Assembly: GCA_045632305.1 (NCBI GenBank)
Contig: JAZQWL010000021.1
Location: 1 to 51,507 of the forward strand
From: SVTX01 sp045632305
Lineage (GTDB): Bacteria > Bacillota > Clostridia > Oscillospirales > CAG-272
Reading direction: 5' to 3'
Length of the DNA: 51,507 nt
Shown: positions 24,993-33,583 of the stretch, piece by piece
How the letters are laid out: each line of letters begins with the position of its first letter
How positions within the stretch are numbered: the first letter of the stretch is position 1
Notes under the pieces: model-generated
Told to the model about the DNA's origin: nothing
The model's input: only the letters and a program-made list of their open reading frames with translations
The model's database searches: none
Translations under genes and position numbers: made by a program

Positions 24993-25700
24993 ATGAAAAT
25001 TTTAGGTCTTGACAGTACAGGTAACGTTTGTACTGCGGCAATTTCGGACAATGAAAATCTTATTGCCGAGATGACTGTAAATATAGGCAACACACACAGT
25101 GAAACATTGTTGCCCTTGATTGAACAGATATTGAAAATGTCTGACACTGACATAAACGAAATTCAACTTTTTGCGACAAGCGTTGGTCCCGGCTCGTTTA
25201 CGGGCGTAAGAATAGGCGCCGCAACTGTAAAGGCGCTTGCATTTGGTAAGAATCTGCCTTTATGCGAGGTTTCAACTCTTGAAGCGCTCGCTGAGAATCT
25301 TTCTGATTTCGACGGAATTCTCTGTCCCGTAATCAACGCTCGCAGAATGCAGGTCTATAATGCCCTCTTCTCATGTAAGGACGGAATCATAACGCGTCTT
25401 ACCCCCGATCGCGCTATTTCTGTTGAAGAGCTTGATTCTGAGCTTGCGAAATATGATTCCCCCATTTATCTCTCCGGAGACGGATACGATATCTGTAAAT
25501 CCAATTTTAAATTAACAAATACTATGAATACCCAAGCTAAGACAAGAATGGCGTCAGGTTACAGCGTTTGCATTTGCGCTATGAAAATGTATAACGAGGG
25601 GAAAACTGTAACCGACAGAGAGCTTTCTCCTTCATATCTTCGTCTCTCTCAGGCAGAGCGCGAACGAAATGAAAAGCTTAACTCAGGAGTCAAATTCTAA
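24993..25700 (+). CDS. tsaB: tRNA t6A37 threonylcarbamoyltransferase partner TsaB
   Basis: 235-residue ASKHA-fold pseudo-enzyme that forms the TsaBD heterodimer. Visible motifs are LGLDSTGNVCTAAI at the N-terminus, TVNIGNTHSETLLPLIEQIL, GPGSFTGVRIGAATVKALAF and the internal VINARRMQVYNALF. TsaD itself is not in the window. It lies 9 bases after tsaE. Confidence 0.96.
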   Translation: MKILGLDSTGNVCTAAISDNENLIAEMTVNIGNTHSETLLPLIEQILKMSDTDINEIQLFATSVGPGSFTGVRIGAATVKALAFGKNLPLCEVSTLEALAENLSDFDGILCPVINARRMQVYNALFSCKDGIITRLTPDRAISVEELDSELAKYDSPIYLSGDGYDICKSNFKLTNTMNTQAKTRMASGYSVCICAMKMYNEGKTVTDRELSPSYLRLSQAERERNEKLNSGVKF

Positions 25701-25718
25701 TTAATTGAGGACAGTATT

Positions 25719-26171
25719 ATGAAAAAAATTGTAATTGGTTGCGATCATGCAGCCCTTGAACTGAAAAATAAGGTAATTGCGCATCTCAATTCAAGAGGTT
25801 TTGATGTTTGTGACGTTGGAACTTATACGAATGCATCCTGCAATTATCCAGATTATGCTTCTGCAGCTTGCAAAAAAATACAGAATGGTGAATCCGATCT
25901 CGGTATTCTTATATGCGGTACGGGTATTGGCATGTCAATGGCTGCGAACAAGCATCGCGGAATACGTGCGGCTTGCTGTTCGGATACGTTTTCTGCTAAG
26001 GCAACACGCGAGCACAATAATGCGAACGTTCTCTGCTTTGGTGAAAGAGTTGTTGGCGCAGGTCTTGCACTTCAGCTTGTTGATATTTTTCTTGATACGG
26101 ATTATCTCGGCGGTCGACACGATGCACGTGTTCAGATGCTTACCGACATTGAAAATAGAAATAACCTTTGA
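25719..26171 (+). CDS. rpiB: Ribose-5-phosphate isomerase B
   Basis: 150-residue isomerase of the pentose phosphate pathway (RpiB/LacAB family). IGCDHAALELK at the N-terminus and the GTGIGMSMAANKHRGIRAA anion-binding segment are diagnostic; Cys in ILICGTGIG aligns with the catalytic Cys region. Allose- or galactose-6-phosphate isomerase activity is possible in the family but RpiB is most likely alone in this context. Co-transcribed with tsaB (18-base gap). Confidence 0.94.
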   Translation: MKKIVIGCDHAALELKNKVIAHLNSRGFDVCDVGTYTNASCNYPDYASAACKKIQNGESDLGILICGTGIGMSMAANKHRGIRAACCSDTFSAKATREHNNANVLCFGERVVGAGLALQLVDIFLDTDYLGGRHDARVQMLTDIENRNNL

Positions 26172-26191
26172 TATTTCGAAAGGAATACTTT

Positions 26192-26959
26192 ATGGCTAAT
26201 ACAACATCTAAAATTGTTGAGCTTATCCGTGTTATTCGCGGAAAGCCCGCAAAAAAGAATTTTACCTCCGCGGTTATTCTTGCCGCCGGTTCTTCCACAA
26301 GAATGGGTGCGGGTCAACGCAAGCAGTTTTTAGAAATCGACGGTATGCCCGTGGTAGCAAGAACGCTTGTTGAATTTGAAAAAGCAGTAAATATTCATGA
26401 AATTATTATAGTAGCTCATGAAGATGAAATTGATCTCTACGAGTCATTCCCCGAAAAATATAACCTTACAAAGCCGTTGCGCGTAATTGCGGGCGGTGAG
26501 ACCAGACAGGAATCTGCGCGATTCGGATCTGACTGCGTATCGGATAAATGCAAATTTATCTGTATTCACGATGCCGCAAGATGTCTTATAACTGCCGAGC
26601 TTATTGATAGAGCTTGTCACGGCGCGTATCTTCACGGTAATGCGGCGCTCGCTATTCGCGCAACCGACACTGTCAAGATAGTTGAAAAGAACCATTTCGT
26701 AGAATCTACTCCCGAGAGAAAGTACGCATTTTTAGCGCAGACTCCTCAGGTGTTTACAATGAATGCTTATCGCGCGGCAGCTTATATTGCGCGTGACGAA
26801 AAGATCGAGGCAACCGATGATTGCATGCTTCTTGAACATATTGAAATTCCCGTCAAGCTCCTCGAGGGCTCGCGCGAGAACATCAAAATCACAGAGCCCT
26901 GCGATATACTGTTTGCCGAGGCGATCTTAAAGGCAAGAGGAGAGAGTGAAGAAAAATGA
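26192..26959 (+). CDS. ispD: 2-C-methyl-D-erythritol 4-phosphate cytidylyltransferase
   Basis: Third step of the MEP isoprenoid pathway. The nucleotide-binding start SAVILAAGSSTRMGAGQRKQF is present but begins near residue 27, so the protein carries an N-terminal extension of about 25 residues. IHDAARCLI, AIRATDTVKIV, RKYAFLAQTPQVF and ATDDCMLLE follow in the expected order. I start at ATG 26192, 8 bases after AAAGGA; the TTG reading from 26168 overlaps rpiB and the ribosome site. The stop overlaps the ispF start by 4 bases. Confidence 0.95.
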   Translation: MANTTSKIVELIRVIRGKPAKKNFTSAVILAAGSSTRMGAGQRKQFLEIDGMPVVARTLVEFEKAVNIHEIIIVAHEDEIDLYESFPEKYNLTKPLRVIAGGETRQESARFGSDCVSDKCKFICIHDAARCLITAELIDRACHGAYLHGNAALAIRATDTVKIVEKNHFVESTPERKYAFLAQTPQVFTMNAYRAAAYIARDEKIEATDDCMLLEHIEIPVKLLEGSRENIKITEPCDILFAEAILKARGESEEK

Positions 26960-27429
26960 GAATAGGTCACGGATACGACGTTCATAAGCTTGTTTCGGGT
27001 AGAAAACTTATTATCGGCGGTGTAGAAATTCCATATGAAAAGGGCCTGCTTGGACATTCCGATGCCGACGTATTGATTCATGCTATAATGGATTCTATTC
27101 TCGGCGCCTTGGCGCTCGGCGATATCGGAAAGCACTTCCCTGACACAAGCGATGAATTTCTCGGTATTGATAGCACGATTCTGCTTTCCAAGGTTGCAGG
27201 TATTATGAAGGCTTCGGGTTATCGTATTGCAAATATCGATGCAACGGTAATAGCGCAAGCCCCGAAAATGTCACCGCATATAGAAAAAATGCGTCAAAAT
27301 ATCGCAAGAGCGCTTTTTTGCGATATTTCCGACGTCAACGTAAAAGCAACAACGGAGGAAAAGCTTGGATTTACGGGTGAAGGTCTCGGAATTTCAGCTC
27401 ACGCGGTGTGTTTATTGATTAAAATATAA
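26956..27429 (+). CDS. ispF: 2-C-methyl-D-erythritol 2,4-cyclodiphosphate synthase
   Basis: 157-residue trimeric zinc enzyme, the step after IspE in the MEP pathway. GHGYDVHKL holds the metal ligands Asp8 and His10, HSDADVLIHAIMD the third, and ATTEEKLGFTGEGLGISAHAV is the C-terminal signature. ATGA overlap with ispD shows coupling; ispD-ispF pairing is common. Confidence 0.97.
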   Translation: MRIGHGYDVHKLVSGRKLIIGGVEIPYEKGLLGHSDADVLIHAIMDSILGALALGDIGKHFPDTSDEFLGIDSTILLSKVAGIMKASGYRIANIDATVIAQAPKMSPHIEKMRQNIARALFCDISDVNVKATTEEKLGFTGEGLGISAHAVCLLIKI

Positions 27430-27432
27430 AAA

Positions 27433-27452
27433 GTCCCCCGTATTCGAGGGAC
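27433..27452 (-). terminator. Intrinsic terminator, minus-strand orientation, after ispF
   Basis: Stem GTCCCTCG/CGGGGGAC read on the complement, loop AATA, one G-T pair, followed on the complement by five Ts and a T-rich tail (27424-27432). On the plus strand no T-run follows, so it would stop minus-strand transcription entering ispF better than it would stop the ispF transcript. Confidence 0.6.
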
Positions 27453-27483
27453 GGTATATTAAATGCCCGGGCAAAGCTTACCT

Positions 27484-27513
27484 TTGTCTACTTCCTTTGA
27501 TTTATCATATAAT
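27484..27513 (+). promoter_or_regulatory. Possible sigma-A promoter for rpe
   Basis: TTGTCT (27484-27489), an 18-base spacer and TATAAT (27508-27513). The -10 lies inside the left arm of the inverted repeat at 27505-27552. Confidence 0.5.
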
Positions 27514-27552
27514 AGCAGAGCTCCGAGCATGGTCTATACTGCTATAATATGA
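27505..27552. repeat. 14-bp inverted repeat upstream of rpe
   Basis: TCATATAATAGCAG (27505-27518) and CTGCTATAATATGA (27539-27552) are complementary except for one position, around a 20-base centre that holds GAGCTC. Each arm contains a TATAAT-like hexamer on the plus strand. It may be an operator or the 5' stem of a minus-strand RNA ending at the terminator at 27433. A perfect TGCCCGGGCA palindrome lies at 27464-27473 between the two. Confidence 0.6.
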
Positions 27553-27603
27553 CAATATTCGACAAACATTTACATAATTTTGAATTCGAAAGGAATGAAA
27601 ATA

Positions 27604-28275
27604 ATGACCTTTATTGCTCCATCACTTCTTGCGGCAGATTATTCTAAGCTCGAGACTGAGATTTCGAGAGTGGAAGAAGCGGGTGCTGAATATCTTCATC
27701 TTGATATTATGGACGGGGCTTTTGTGCCTAATATTTCATACGGCCCTGACCTCGTATCATCTATCAGAAAATGTACGGGCATGATATTTGACGTACATCT
27801 TATGATCAGAAGACCCGAGAGATATATTGACCGTTTTGTAAAGGCGGGCGCAGACATAATCACCGTGCATTATGAAGCGTGTGAGAATCCTCTGTCTGTA
27901 ATTAATATGATACATTCTTATGAGATGAAGGCGGGAATAGCAATTTCTCCGAATACTCCCGTTGACGTTCTTCTCCCTATCATAAAGCACGTAGATATGG
28001 TCCTTATTATGACGGTTGAGCCGGGATTCGGCGGACAGTCACTTATTCCCGACTGCCTCGACAAGGTTCGCGCTCTCCGTAAATATTGTTCGGAGCGCGG
28101 AATCGATCTTGATATTGAGGTCGACGGAGGAATCAATGCGGAGAATGTTTCTCTTTGCACCTCTGCGGGAGCTAATATTATTGTCGCGGGCTCTGCAATT
28201 TTCAAAGCTAAAAAGCCCAAAACCGTAATCTCAGCAATGAAACAGGCGGCTGCCGCAAATCCTTTTATGCTTTGA
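27604..28275 (+). CDS. rpe: Ribulose-phosphate 3-epimerase
   Basis: 223-residue TIM-barrel enzyme interconverting ribulose 5-phosphate and xylulose 5-phosphate. IAPSLLAADYSKLE, LHLDIMDGAFVPNISYGP, FDVHLMI, MTVEPGFGGQ and EVDGGINAENV carry the metal and catalytic residues. I start at ATG 27604, 9 bases after AAAGGA; the longer reading begins within that site. It makes a functional pair with rpiB in the preceding operon. Its stop codon directly abuts that of the convergent gene. Confidence 0.96.
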   Translation: MTFIAPSLLAADYSKLETEISRVEEAGAEYLHLDIMDGAFVPNISYGPDLVSSIRKCTGMIFDVHLMIRRPERYIDRFVKAGADIITVHYEACENPLSVINMIHSYEMKAGIAISPNTPVDVLLPIIKHVDMVLIMTVEPGFGGQSLIPDCLDKVRALRKYCSERGIDLDIEVDGGINAENVSLCTSAGANIIVAGSAIFKAKKPKTVISAMKQAAAANPFML

Positions 28276-29775
28276 TTACAGGTCAATCTCAACGTTGAAT
28301 TTTTCAAGCCAGATATGTATGAGATATATCATCTCAAGGGTGTCTGTCTCACTTTCTGTAATCAACGTGTTTTCTGCCTTATTTCTGTCAATTAAATAGT
28401 TAATTCTGTATTCGGAATTTGAAAAAATTTTCTTGAGCTTATACCTCAGTTCATTTTCAAATTCCGAATTTTTATTTGTATTTTGTTTGTAAATTCTTTC
28501 ACTTCTAAAGACGTTTGGCATTTTTGCGTAAAAGTGTTCGAATATCTTTAAGTCTGTAAACGGATAATTGATATTCAGTCCAAAGCGGTCGCAAATTTTT
28601 TCGTTGAATTTTAACTGATTCGGTAAATCGTAGAAATAATTGAGACACATTTTAATTCTTAGCTCACTCGTTGCAATATCTTCATCAAACTTAAATTGCT
28701 CCCTTTCCTTTAAAAAAATTTCATGCAGCCAATTAAATCCATCGTTTGCCATAGCTACTTCCCTTTTAAAGACTTCTATATTTTTATACGGATCAGCAAT
28801 CCATGGGAAAAAGCTTTTTATGTAGTTTTTATCAGAAATCTCAAACACGTCACTGCCGATTCGGGAACACGTCTTTTTTTTATAAGTAAACGTTGAAATT
28901 TTTTTCAGATTACTAAAATTATTGGCAAAATAAGGCGCTTCGGTGATTTCAACACATTCCTCAAGATTTTCGATGGATTTAGAGTAACCATTTTCATCTT
29001 CAATAAAATCTGTATTGCATGGCAATGAAAGGTCAATACAATTACCGTAAAATTTAGGATGCTTGAGAGTAAAATACCTTTTCTGCATTACTAAGAAGGA
29101 TCCATCCGCCCTACAGTCAACGAAAGCACATGAGCCGGGTTGTAATTCATAAATGTCCTTGAAAGCACTTCTTCCTTCAATACTATATGAGTTCATAAAC
29201 AGAATCTGCCACAGTCCGTATCTATCAAGCTTTGGACACTCGGACATGCAATCGATAATGCTTGCAGCGGATGATGAAAATAAAATCGTATCATTATTTT
29301 TATATGAAAAATACAGCGGCTTGACTCCCAATCTATCGCGCGCTAAAAAAACCTTTGGTGAATATACAGCGCTTGGGAAAACCGCCTCGGAGTAAATTGC
29401 ATACGCAAATCGCCCCAATAATTTTTGCGGAGAAAATCCACCCCATAATATATACGCCCACGTGGCAATAGCGCCGTAATCATTTTCTTTTGCAGGTGAA
29501 TATCCAAGTTCTTCCTTGATCGATAAGAGCAGTTCTTTTGAATTTTCAAGCTCACCATCAAAAACAAATGTGTATTTTATGTTATTATAAATAATCGTGT
29601 AAGGAGTAATATTATCCTTTTGGCATGAAAGCCCTATAAACGTTCCGTTTGTGTTTAAATGCGAAAACACGATTCTTTTTTTGTCTTGTGATTGATCACA
29701 GCACGCAAGTCCGTTAAATGATTCAACAATTCTGCTGCTTGGCTTGTAATTAACAAGACCGCAAATTTTCGGCAT
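28276..29775 (-). CDS. Degenerate asparagine synthetase-like protein (no Cys2, no PP-loop)
   Basis: 499 residues related to glutamine-hydrolysing asparagine synthetase (AsnB). N-terminal half: PKICGLVNY, LARDRLGVKPLYFSY (about 145-160), YELQPGSCAFVD (about 208) and KRYFTLKHP follow the AsnB order. The residues for chemistry are lost: active AsnB needs Cys directly after the initiator Met, but here Cys is residue 5. The SGGxDS ATP-pyrophosphatase loop, expected near 260-280, is absent and the intervening region is short. The C-terminal part keeps a weak DR-x-x-x-PF-x-D pattern (ICDRFGLNINYPFTDLKIFE, near 395). It is more AT-rich than its neighbours, suggesting transfer or relaxed constraint. 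It has its own GGAGG start site. Role unknown; not necessarily a pseudogene, since the frame is open throughout. Confidence 0.8.
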   Translation of the reverse strand: MPKICGLVNYKPSSRIVESFNGLACCDQSQDKKRIVFSHLNTNGTFIGLSCQKDNITPYTIIYNNIKYTFVFDGELENSKELLLSIKEELGYSPAKENDYGAIATWAYILWGGFSPQKLLGRFAYAIYSEAVFPSAVYSPKVFLARDRLGVKPLYFSYKNNDTILFSSSAASIIDCMSECPKLDRYGLWQILFMNSYSIEGRSAFKDIYELQPGSCAFVDCRADGSFLVMQKRYFTLKHPKFYGNCIDLSLPCNTDFIEDENGYSKSIENLEECVEITEAPYFANNFSNLKKISTFTYKKKTCSRIGSDVFEISDKNYIKSFFPWIADPYKNIEVFKREVAMANDGFNWLHEIFLKEREQFKFDEDIATSELRIKMCLNYFYDLPNQLKFNEKICDRFGLNINYPFTDLKIFEHFYAKMPNVFRSERIYKQNTNKNSEFENELRYKLKKIFSNSEYRINYLIDRNKAENTLITESETDTLEMIYLIHIWLEKFNVEIDL

Positions 29776-29842
29776 ATCAACCTCCGATTAATCAGTTATC
29801 ATTGAACAGTATATGTAAATTAATTGAAAATAGACAAAAAAA

Positions 29843-29877
29843 TAAAGCACAGACCGAAAATCGGTCTGTGCTTTATG
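29843..29877 (-). terminator. Terminator of alaS
   Basis: Perfect 16-bp stem (ATAAAGCACAGACCGA and its complement) with a 3-base loop, followed on the complement by seven Ts, 8 bases after the alaS stop codon. Confidence 0.93.
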
Positions 29878-29885
29878 AATTTTTA

Positions 29886-32516
29886 TTACTTTATCATGCC
29901 TTCAACAACTGTGTTTGCAGTCTTGAGAGCTTCATCGATCTTGGATACGTCAGAGCCGCCCGCCATAGCGTTGTCGGGACGTCCGCCGCCCTTACCGCCT
30001 GTTATAGCCGCTACCTGACCTGCAAGCTTACCGGCGTGAACGCCTGCAGCAACTGCGTCCTTACCTGCAGCAGTAACAAAGTTAAGCTTACCCTCGTTTG
30101 TAACCGCAAGAACAACAACAGCATTATTATGCTCGGACTTGATCTTGTCCGTCATATTTCTTGCAACATCGATCGTTACATTATCAAGACGGGATGCTAC
30201 GAGCTTTATGCCCTTGATCTCAACTGCACCCGCGAAGAGGTTATCAGTCATGCCGGAAGCGATCTTTGCATTGAGTCTGTCAATTTCTTTCTTAGCTGCA
30301 GAGAGCTCGGACTGAAGTGCAACTGCTCTCTTTGCGATCTCATGAGAATTTGCAACCTTGAGTTCCTTTGCGGTTTCGTTGATAAGGTTGTCCTTTTCAG
30401 CGATAAGCTCAAGAACGCCTGTGCCTGTTACAGCTTCAATTCTTCTTACACCGGCAGCAACGGAGGATTCGGAAATGATCTTGAAAAGACCAATCTTACC
30501 CGTGTTGTCGCAGTGTGTACCACCACAAAGCTCTGTGGAGAAGTCACCCATCTTAACCATACGAACAACGTCGCCGTACTTTTCACCGAAGAGCGCCATA
30601 GCACCGTTTGCTCTTGCGGTTGCGATGTCGGTCTCTATTGTCTGAATGGAGTTTGCAACGAGAATGTTAATATTTACAAGTGCTTCAACCTTGGAGATTT
30701 CTTCGCTTGTAAGAGCTGCGAAATGTGTAAAGTCGAAACGGCAGATATGTTCATTTACGTAAGAACCTGCCTGTTCAACGTGAGAACCGAGAACAGTTCT
30801 GAGCGCTGCCTGAAGCAAGTGAGCTGCAGAGTGGTTTCTCTTGATTGCATTACGTCTTGCGTCGTTAATATCAGCTACAACACTGTCGCCAACCTTAATC
30901 TCGCCATTTGCGATCGTACAAAGGTGAATGTAAACACCGTCAGTCTTCTTTGTATCGTAAACGTATGCAAGGAAGCCTTCAGCGTAGATAGTACCTGTGT
31001 CACCAACCTGACCACCACCTTCACCGTAGAAAGGAGTTCTGTCAAGAATGATCGTAACGTCGCCTTCGTTTGCAGAATCAACAACACCGTTTTCTGTAAG
31101 GATCGCGAGAACCTTTGCCTCGGATCTGTAATCTGTATAGCCCGTAAATTCTGTCTTTGCGAGGTCGGAAAGTAAGGACTTGGAGGATTCATCCCAACCA
31201 CCAATGTTGGAACGAGCATCTCTTGCTCTCTGCTTCTGCTGACGCATAAGCTCGTTAAATGTAGCTTCGTCGATTTCGATATTGCTTTCAGCCGCGATTT
31301 CGCGTGTGAGGTCGATCGGGAAGCCGAATGTATCGTAAAGCTTGAATACGTCTTCACCCGAGATAACGTTTGCGTTTTCGGCAACCGCACCGCGGATCAT
31401 ATTAGAGAGAATGGAAAGACCGGCGTCAACTGTTGCGTCGAATCTGTCCTCTTCCATGGAAATAACCTTGAGAATGTAATCTCTCTTTTCGTCGAGCTCG
31501 CGGTATGCGTCGCAGGATTCGTTGATAGAAACTGTAACTGTGTCAACCAAGAAAGGATGATTGATACCGAGAAGCTTACCGTGACGGCAAGCGCGGCGGA
31601 TAATTCTACGAAGAACGTAGCCACGGCCTTCGTTAGAAGGAATAACACCGTCAGCGATCATAAACATTGCGCTTCTGGAGTGGTCTGTGATAACACGGAT
31701 AGAAACGTCGTTCTTCTGATCATCGCCATACTTCTTTCCGGAAATTTCGGAAACCTTGTCGATTACACGGCGGATAGTGTCAACCTCGAACATGTTGTCA
31801 ACACCCTGCATTACACAAGCAAGTCGTTCAAGTCCCATACCTGTATCGATATTCTTCTGTGCAAGCTCTGTGTAGTTGCCGTGACCGTCATTGTTGAACT
31901 GAGAGAAAACGTTGTTCCAGATTTCCATGAATCTGTCACAATCGCAGCCGGGCTTACAGTCGGGAGAGCCGCAACCGTACTTGATACCACGGTCAAAGTA
32001 AATTTCGGAGCAAGGACCGCAAGGACCGCTACCGTGCTCCCAGAAGTTATCTGCCTTACCAAGACGAACAACGTGAGCGGGATCAACACCGATCTTGTTT
32101 ACCCAGATGTCATAAGCTTCTTCGTCATTCTCGTAGATAGAGGGCCAAAGAAGCTCTGCTGGAATTTCAAGCCATTCTGTCAAGAATTCCCAGGACCAAG
32201 CAATTGCCTCTTCCTTGAAGTAATCACCAAAGGAGAAGTTACCGAGCATTTCGAAGAATGTACCGTGACGAGCTGTATGACCAACTCTTTCAAGGTCGGG
32301 AGTTCTTATACACTTCTGGCATGTTGTAACTCTGTTACAGGGAGGAATTTCCTCGCCTGTGAAGAATTTCTTCATAGGAGCCATACCTGAATTTATAAGA
32401 AGAAGTGATTTATCGTTATGGGGAACGAGAGAATACGAAGGGAGACGAAGGTGTCCCTTGGATTCAAAGAATGAGAGATATTTCTCTCTGATTTCGTTAA
32501 GTGAAGTCCATTTCAT
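29886..32516 (-). CDS. alaS: Alanine--tRNA ligase
   Basis: 876-residue class II synthetase of normal length. Motifs in order: LPSYSLVPHNDKSLLLINSGM (class II motif 1 region), CQKCIRTPDLERVGHTARHGTFFEMLGNFSFGD (motif 2), the editing-domain zinc ligands NHSAAHLL (HxxxH) and CGGTHCDNTG, and the C-Ala domain ending GGKGGGRPDNAMAGG. The editing residues being intact means mischarged Ser/Gly-tRNA can be cleared. The leader from the promoter is about 50 bases, too short for a T-box riboswitch. Confidence 0.98.
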   Translation of the reverse strand: MKWTSLNEIREKYLSFFESKGHLRLPSYSLVPHNDKSLLLINSGMAPMKKFFTGEEIPPCNRVTTCQKCIRTPDLERVGHTARHGTFFEMLGNFSFGDYFKEEAIAWSWEFLTEWLEIPAELLWPSIYENDEEAYDIWVNKIGVDPAHVVRLGKADNFWEHGSGPCGPCSEIYFDRGIKYGCGSPDCKPGCDCDRFMEIWNNVFSQFNNDGHGNYTELAQKNIDTGMGLERLACVMQGVDNMFEVDTIRRVIDKVSEISGKKYGDDQKNDVSIRVITDHSRSAMFMIADGVIPSNEGRGYVLRRIIRRACRHGKLLGINHPFLVDTVTVSINESCDAYRELDEKRDYILKVISMEEDRFDATVDAGLSILSNMIRGAVAENANVISGEDVFKLYDTFGFPIDLTREIAAESNIEIDEATFNELMRQQKQRARDARSNIGGWDESSKSLLSDLAKTEFTGYTDYRSEAKVLAILTENGVVDSANEGDVTIILDRTPFYGEGGGQVGDTGTIYAEGFLAYVYDTKKTDGVYIHLCTIANGEIKVGDSVVADINDARRNAIKRNHSAAHLLQAALRTVLGSHVEQAGSYVNEHICRFDFTHFAALTSEEISKVEALVNINILVANSIQTIETDIATARANGAMALFGEKYGDVVRMVKMGDFSTELCGGTHCDNTGKIGLFKIISESSVAAGVRRIEAVTGTGVLELIAEKDNLINETAKELKVANSHEIAKRAVALQSELSAAKKEIDRLNAKIASGMTDNLFAGAVEIKGIKLVASRLDNVTIDVARNMTDKIKSEHNNAVVVLAVTNEGKLNFVTAAGKDAVAAGVHAGKLAGQVAAITGGKGGGRPDNAMAGGSDVSKIDEALKTANTVVEGMIK

Positions 32517-32568
32517 GAGGATAAAAATTACCTTTCATTTATACGTTTAAAATTTTTGACCAACGTTT

Positions 32569-32597
32569 ATTATACCATTATTATAATAAGATGTCAA
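32569..32597 (-). promoter_or_regulatory. Consensus sigma-A promoter of alaS
   Basis: On the complement, TTGACA (32592-32597), a 17-base spacer and TATAAT (32569-32574): a perfect match. Confidence 0.9.
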
Positions 32598-32642
32598 GAG
32601 TTTTCTTGTCAAGATGTGCGCTAATTCGCAAAAATATATGTG

Positions 32643-33500
32643 TTACGTCTCGTAGAGCGCCGCACCGATCACCGTGCCGAAGCTTGCATTTTCGGGAATA
32701 ATAAAGTTAACTCCGAAATCTCCGCCGAGATTTTCAAAAACATCGCGAACGGGCTTGATAGTCGTGAGATTGCCGACAAGAACAATGTCCTTGATGTTCT
32801 TACCCTTCGCGGCAAAAACAGCAAGCATTGCAATGGTTTCAGCTACCATATTTGCCAGACCAAGCGCAATGTCGGATGCATCCGCCAGGTCGGAAAGCTT
32901 ACCGAAGTTTGCGGCGGTAAGGTTCTCATTCACACCCGTGTATTCCGCATCCTTGGAAATATCCTTAACTCTCAAATCTATTTTATCAAGGTTTCCGTCC
33001 TTGGCAACTGTTTCAATATGCTCGATAGTATCAATGCCGATCATTTTCTTGGTAAGTCCCATAAGAGTACCGCCACCTATACCGGTACCACCGAGATAAT
33101 TGATTTCAGTTTTGCCATTAATCTTCTTAGCGTGTACCAAGGCGGTTCCTGTACCCATGCTGACAATAATTGCCTCATCGAGTCCTGAAAGATAAAGGCC
33201 ACCGAGACCTACTGCGGAAAATTCGGGAACAGATTTGCAGTTAAGATTATAAATCGGCTTAGACATATGTGAAGCTCCAACGCCCGTTACCATTATTCTG
33301 TCGATGTCGGCTATTGTGAGATTATTCTCGGACGTAAATTTTCCGAAAGCCCCGTAAATAGAAGTAATAGGATCGGTTGCTCTTACAAGAAAAGGAAAAA
33401 TTAGAGTTCTCTCGCCAACTGCATTTTCGCGGAAACCAACGATTTTAGTCGTGCTGCCACCAACGTCAATACCGATAATATTAGTAGTTTTCTCTGTCAT
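32643..33500 (-). CDS. coaW: Type II pantothenate kinase
   Basis: First step of coenzyme A synthesis, in the ASKHA-fold type II class known from Staphylococcus CoaW. The N-terminal NIIGIDVGGSTTKIVGF phosphate motif, VTGVGASHM, the VSMGTGTALVHA phosphate-2 motif, YLGGTGIGGGTLMGLTKKM and the C-terminal IVLVGNLTTIKPV match the family. The 285-residue size fits. I start at ATG 33498-33500, where the conserved N-terminus begins; the longer reading from 33569 overlaps the promoter at 33541-33569. Divergent from rqcH. Confidence 0.93.
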   Translation of the reverse strand: MTEKTTNIIGIDVGGSTTKIVGFRENAVGERTLIFPFLVRATDPITSIYGAFGKFTSENNLTIADIDRIMVTGVGASHMSKPIYNLNCKSVPEFSAVGLGGLYLSGLDEAIIVSMGTGTALVHAKKINGKTEINYLGGTGIGGGTLMGLTKKMIGIDTIEHIETVAKDGNLDKIDLRVKDISKDAEYTGVNENLTAANFGKLSDLADASDIALGLANMVAETIAMLAVFAAKGKNIKDIVLVGNLTTIKPVRDVFENLGGDFGVNFIIPENASFGTVIGAALYET

Positions 33501-33540
33501 GCTGTTACCTACCTTCATTAAAGTAAATAATATCAAAAAT

Positions 33541-33569
33541 ATTATAACATTATCTTGTAAAAAAATCAA
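33541..33569 (-). promoter_or_regulatory. Promoter of coaW, overlapping the rqcH promoter
   Basis: On the complement, TTGATT (33564-33569), a 17-base spacer and TATAAT (33541-33546). Confidence 0.75.
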
Positions 33570-33583
33570 GAGTATGATATAAT
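33555..33583 (+). promoter_or_regulatory. Promoter of rqcH, overlapping the coaW promoter
   Basis: TTGTAA (33555-33560), a 17-base spacer and TATAAT (33578-33583). It shares 15 bases with the divergent coaW promoter. Confidence 0.75.

Noticed and set aside
27430..27603. SRP RNA or 6S RNA gene
   Set aside because: A GGAAGTAGACAAAGG stretch on the minus strand recalls the SRP RNA apical loop, but the GGAAGCAG-type loop and flanking helix pairing are not there; kept only as an unassigned structured region.
29802..31175. 457-codon plus-strand frame opposite alaS
   Set aside because: It is antisense to a fully conserved alaS, has a Cys- and Asn-rich composition typical of reverse-frame reading and no ribosome site or motif.
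31557..32390. 277-codon plus-strand frame opposite alaS motif 2
   Set aside because: Shadow of a highly conserved synthetase region; no independent support.
32517..32642. T-box riboswitch for alaS
   Set aside because: The -10 element is only about 53 bases from the start codon, so the leader is too short for a T-box and no AGGGTGG-like box is seen.
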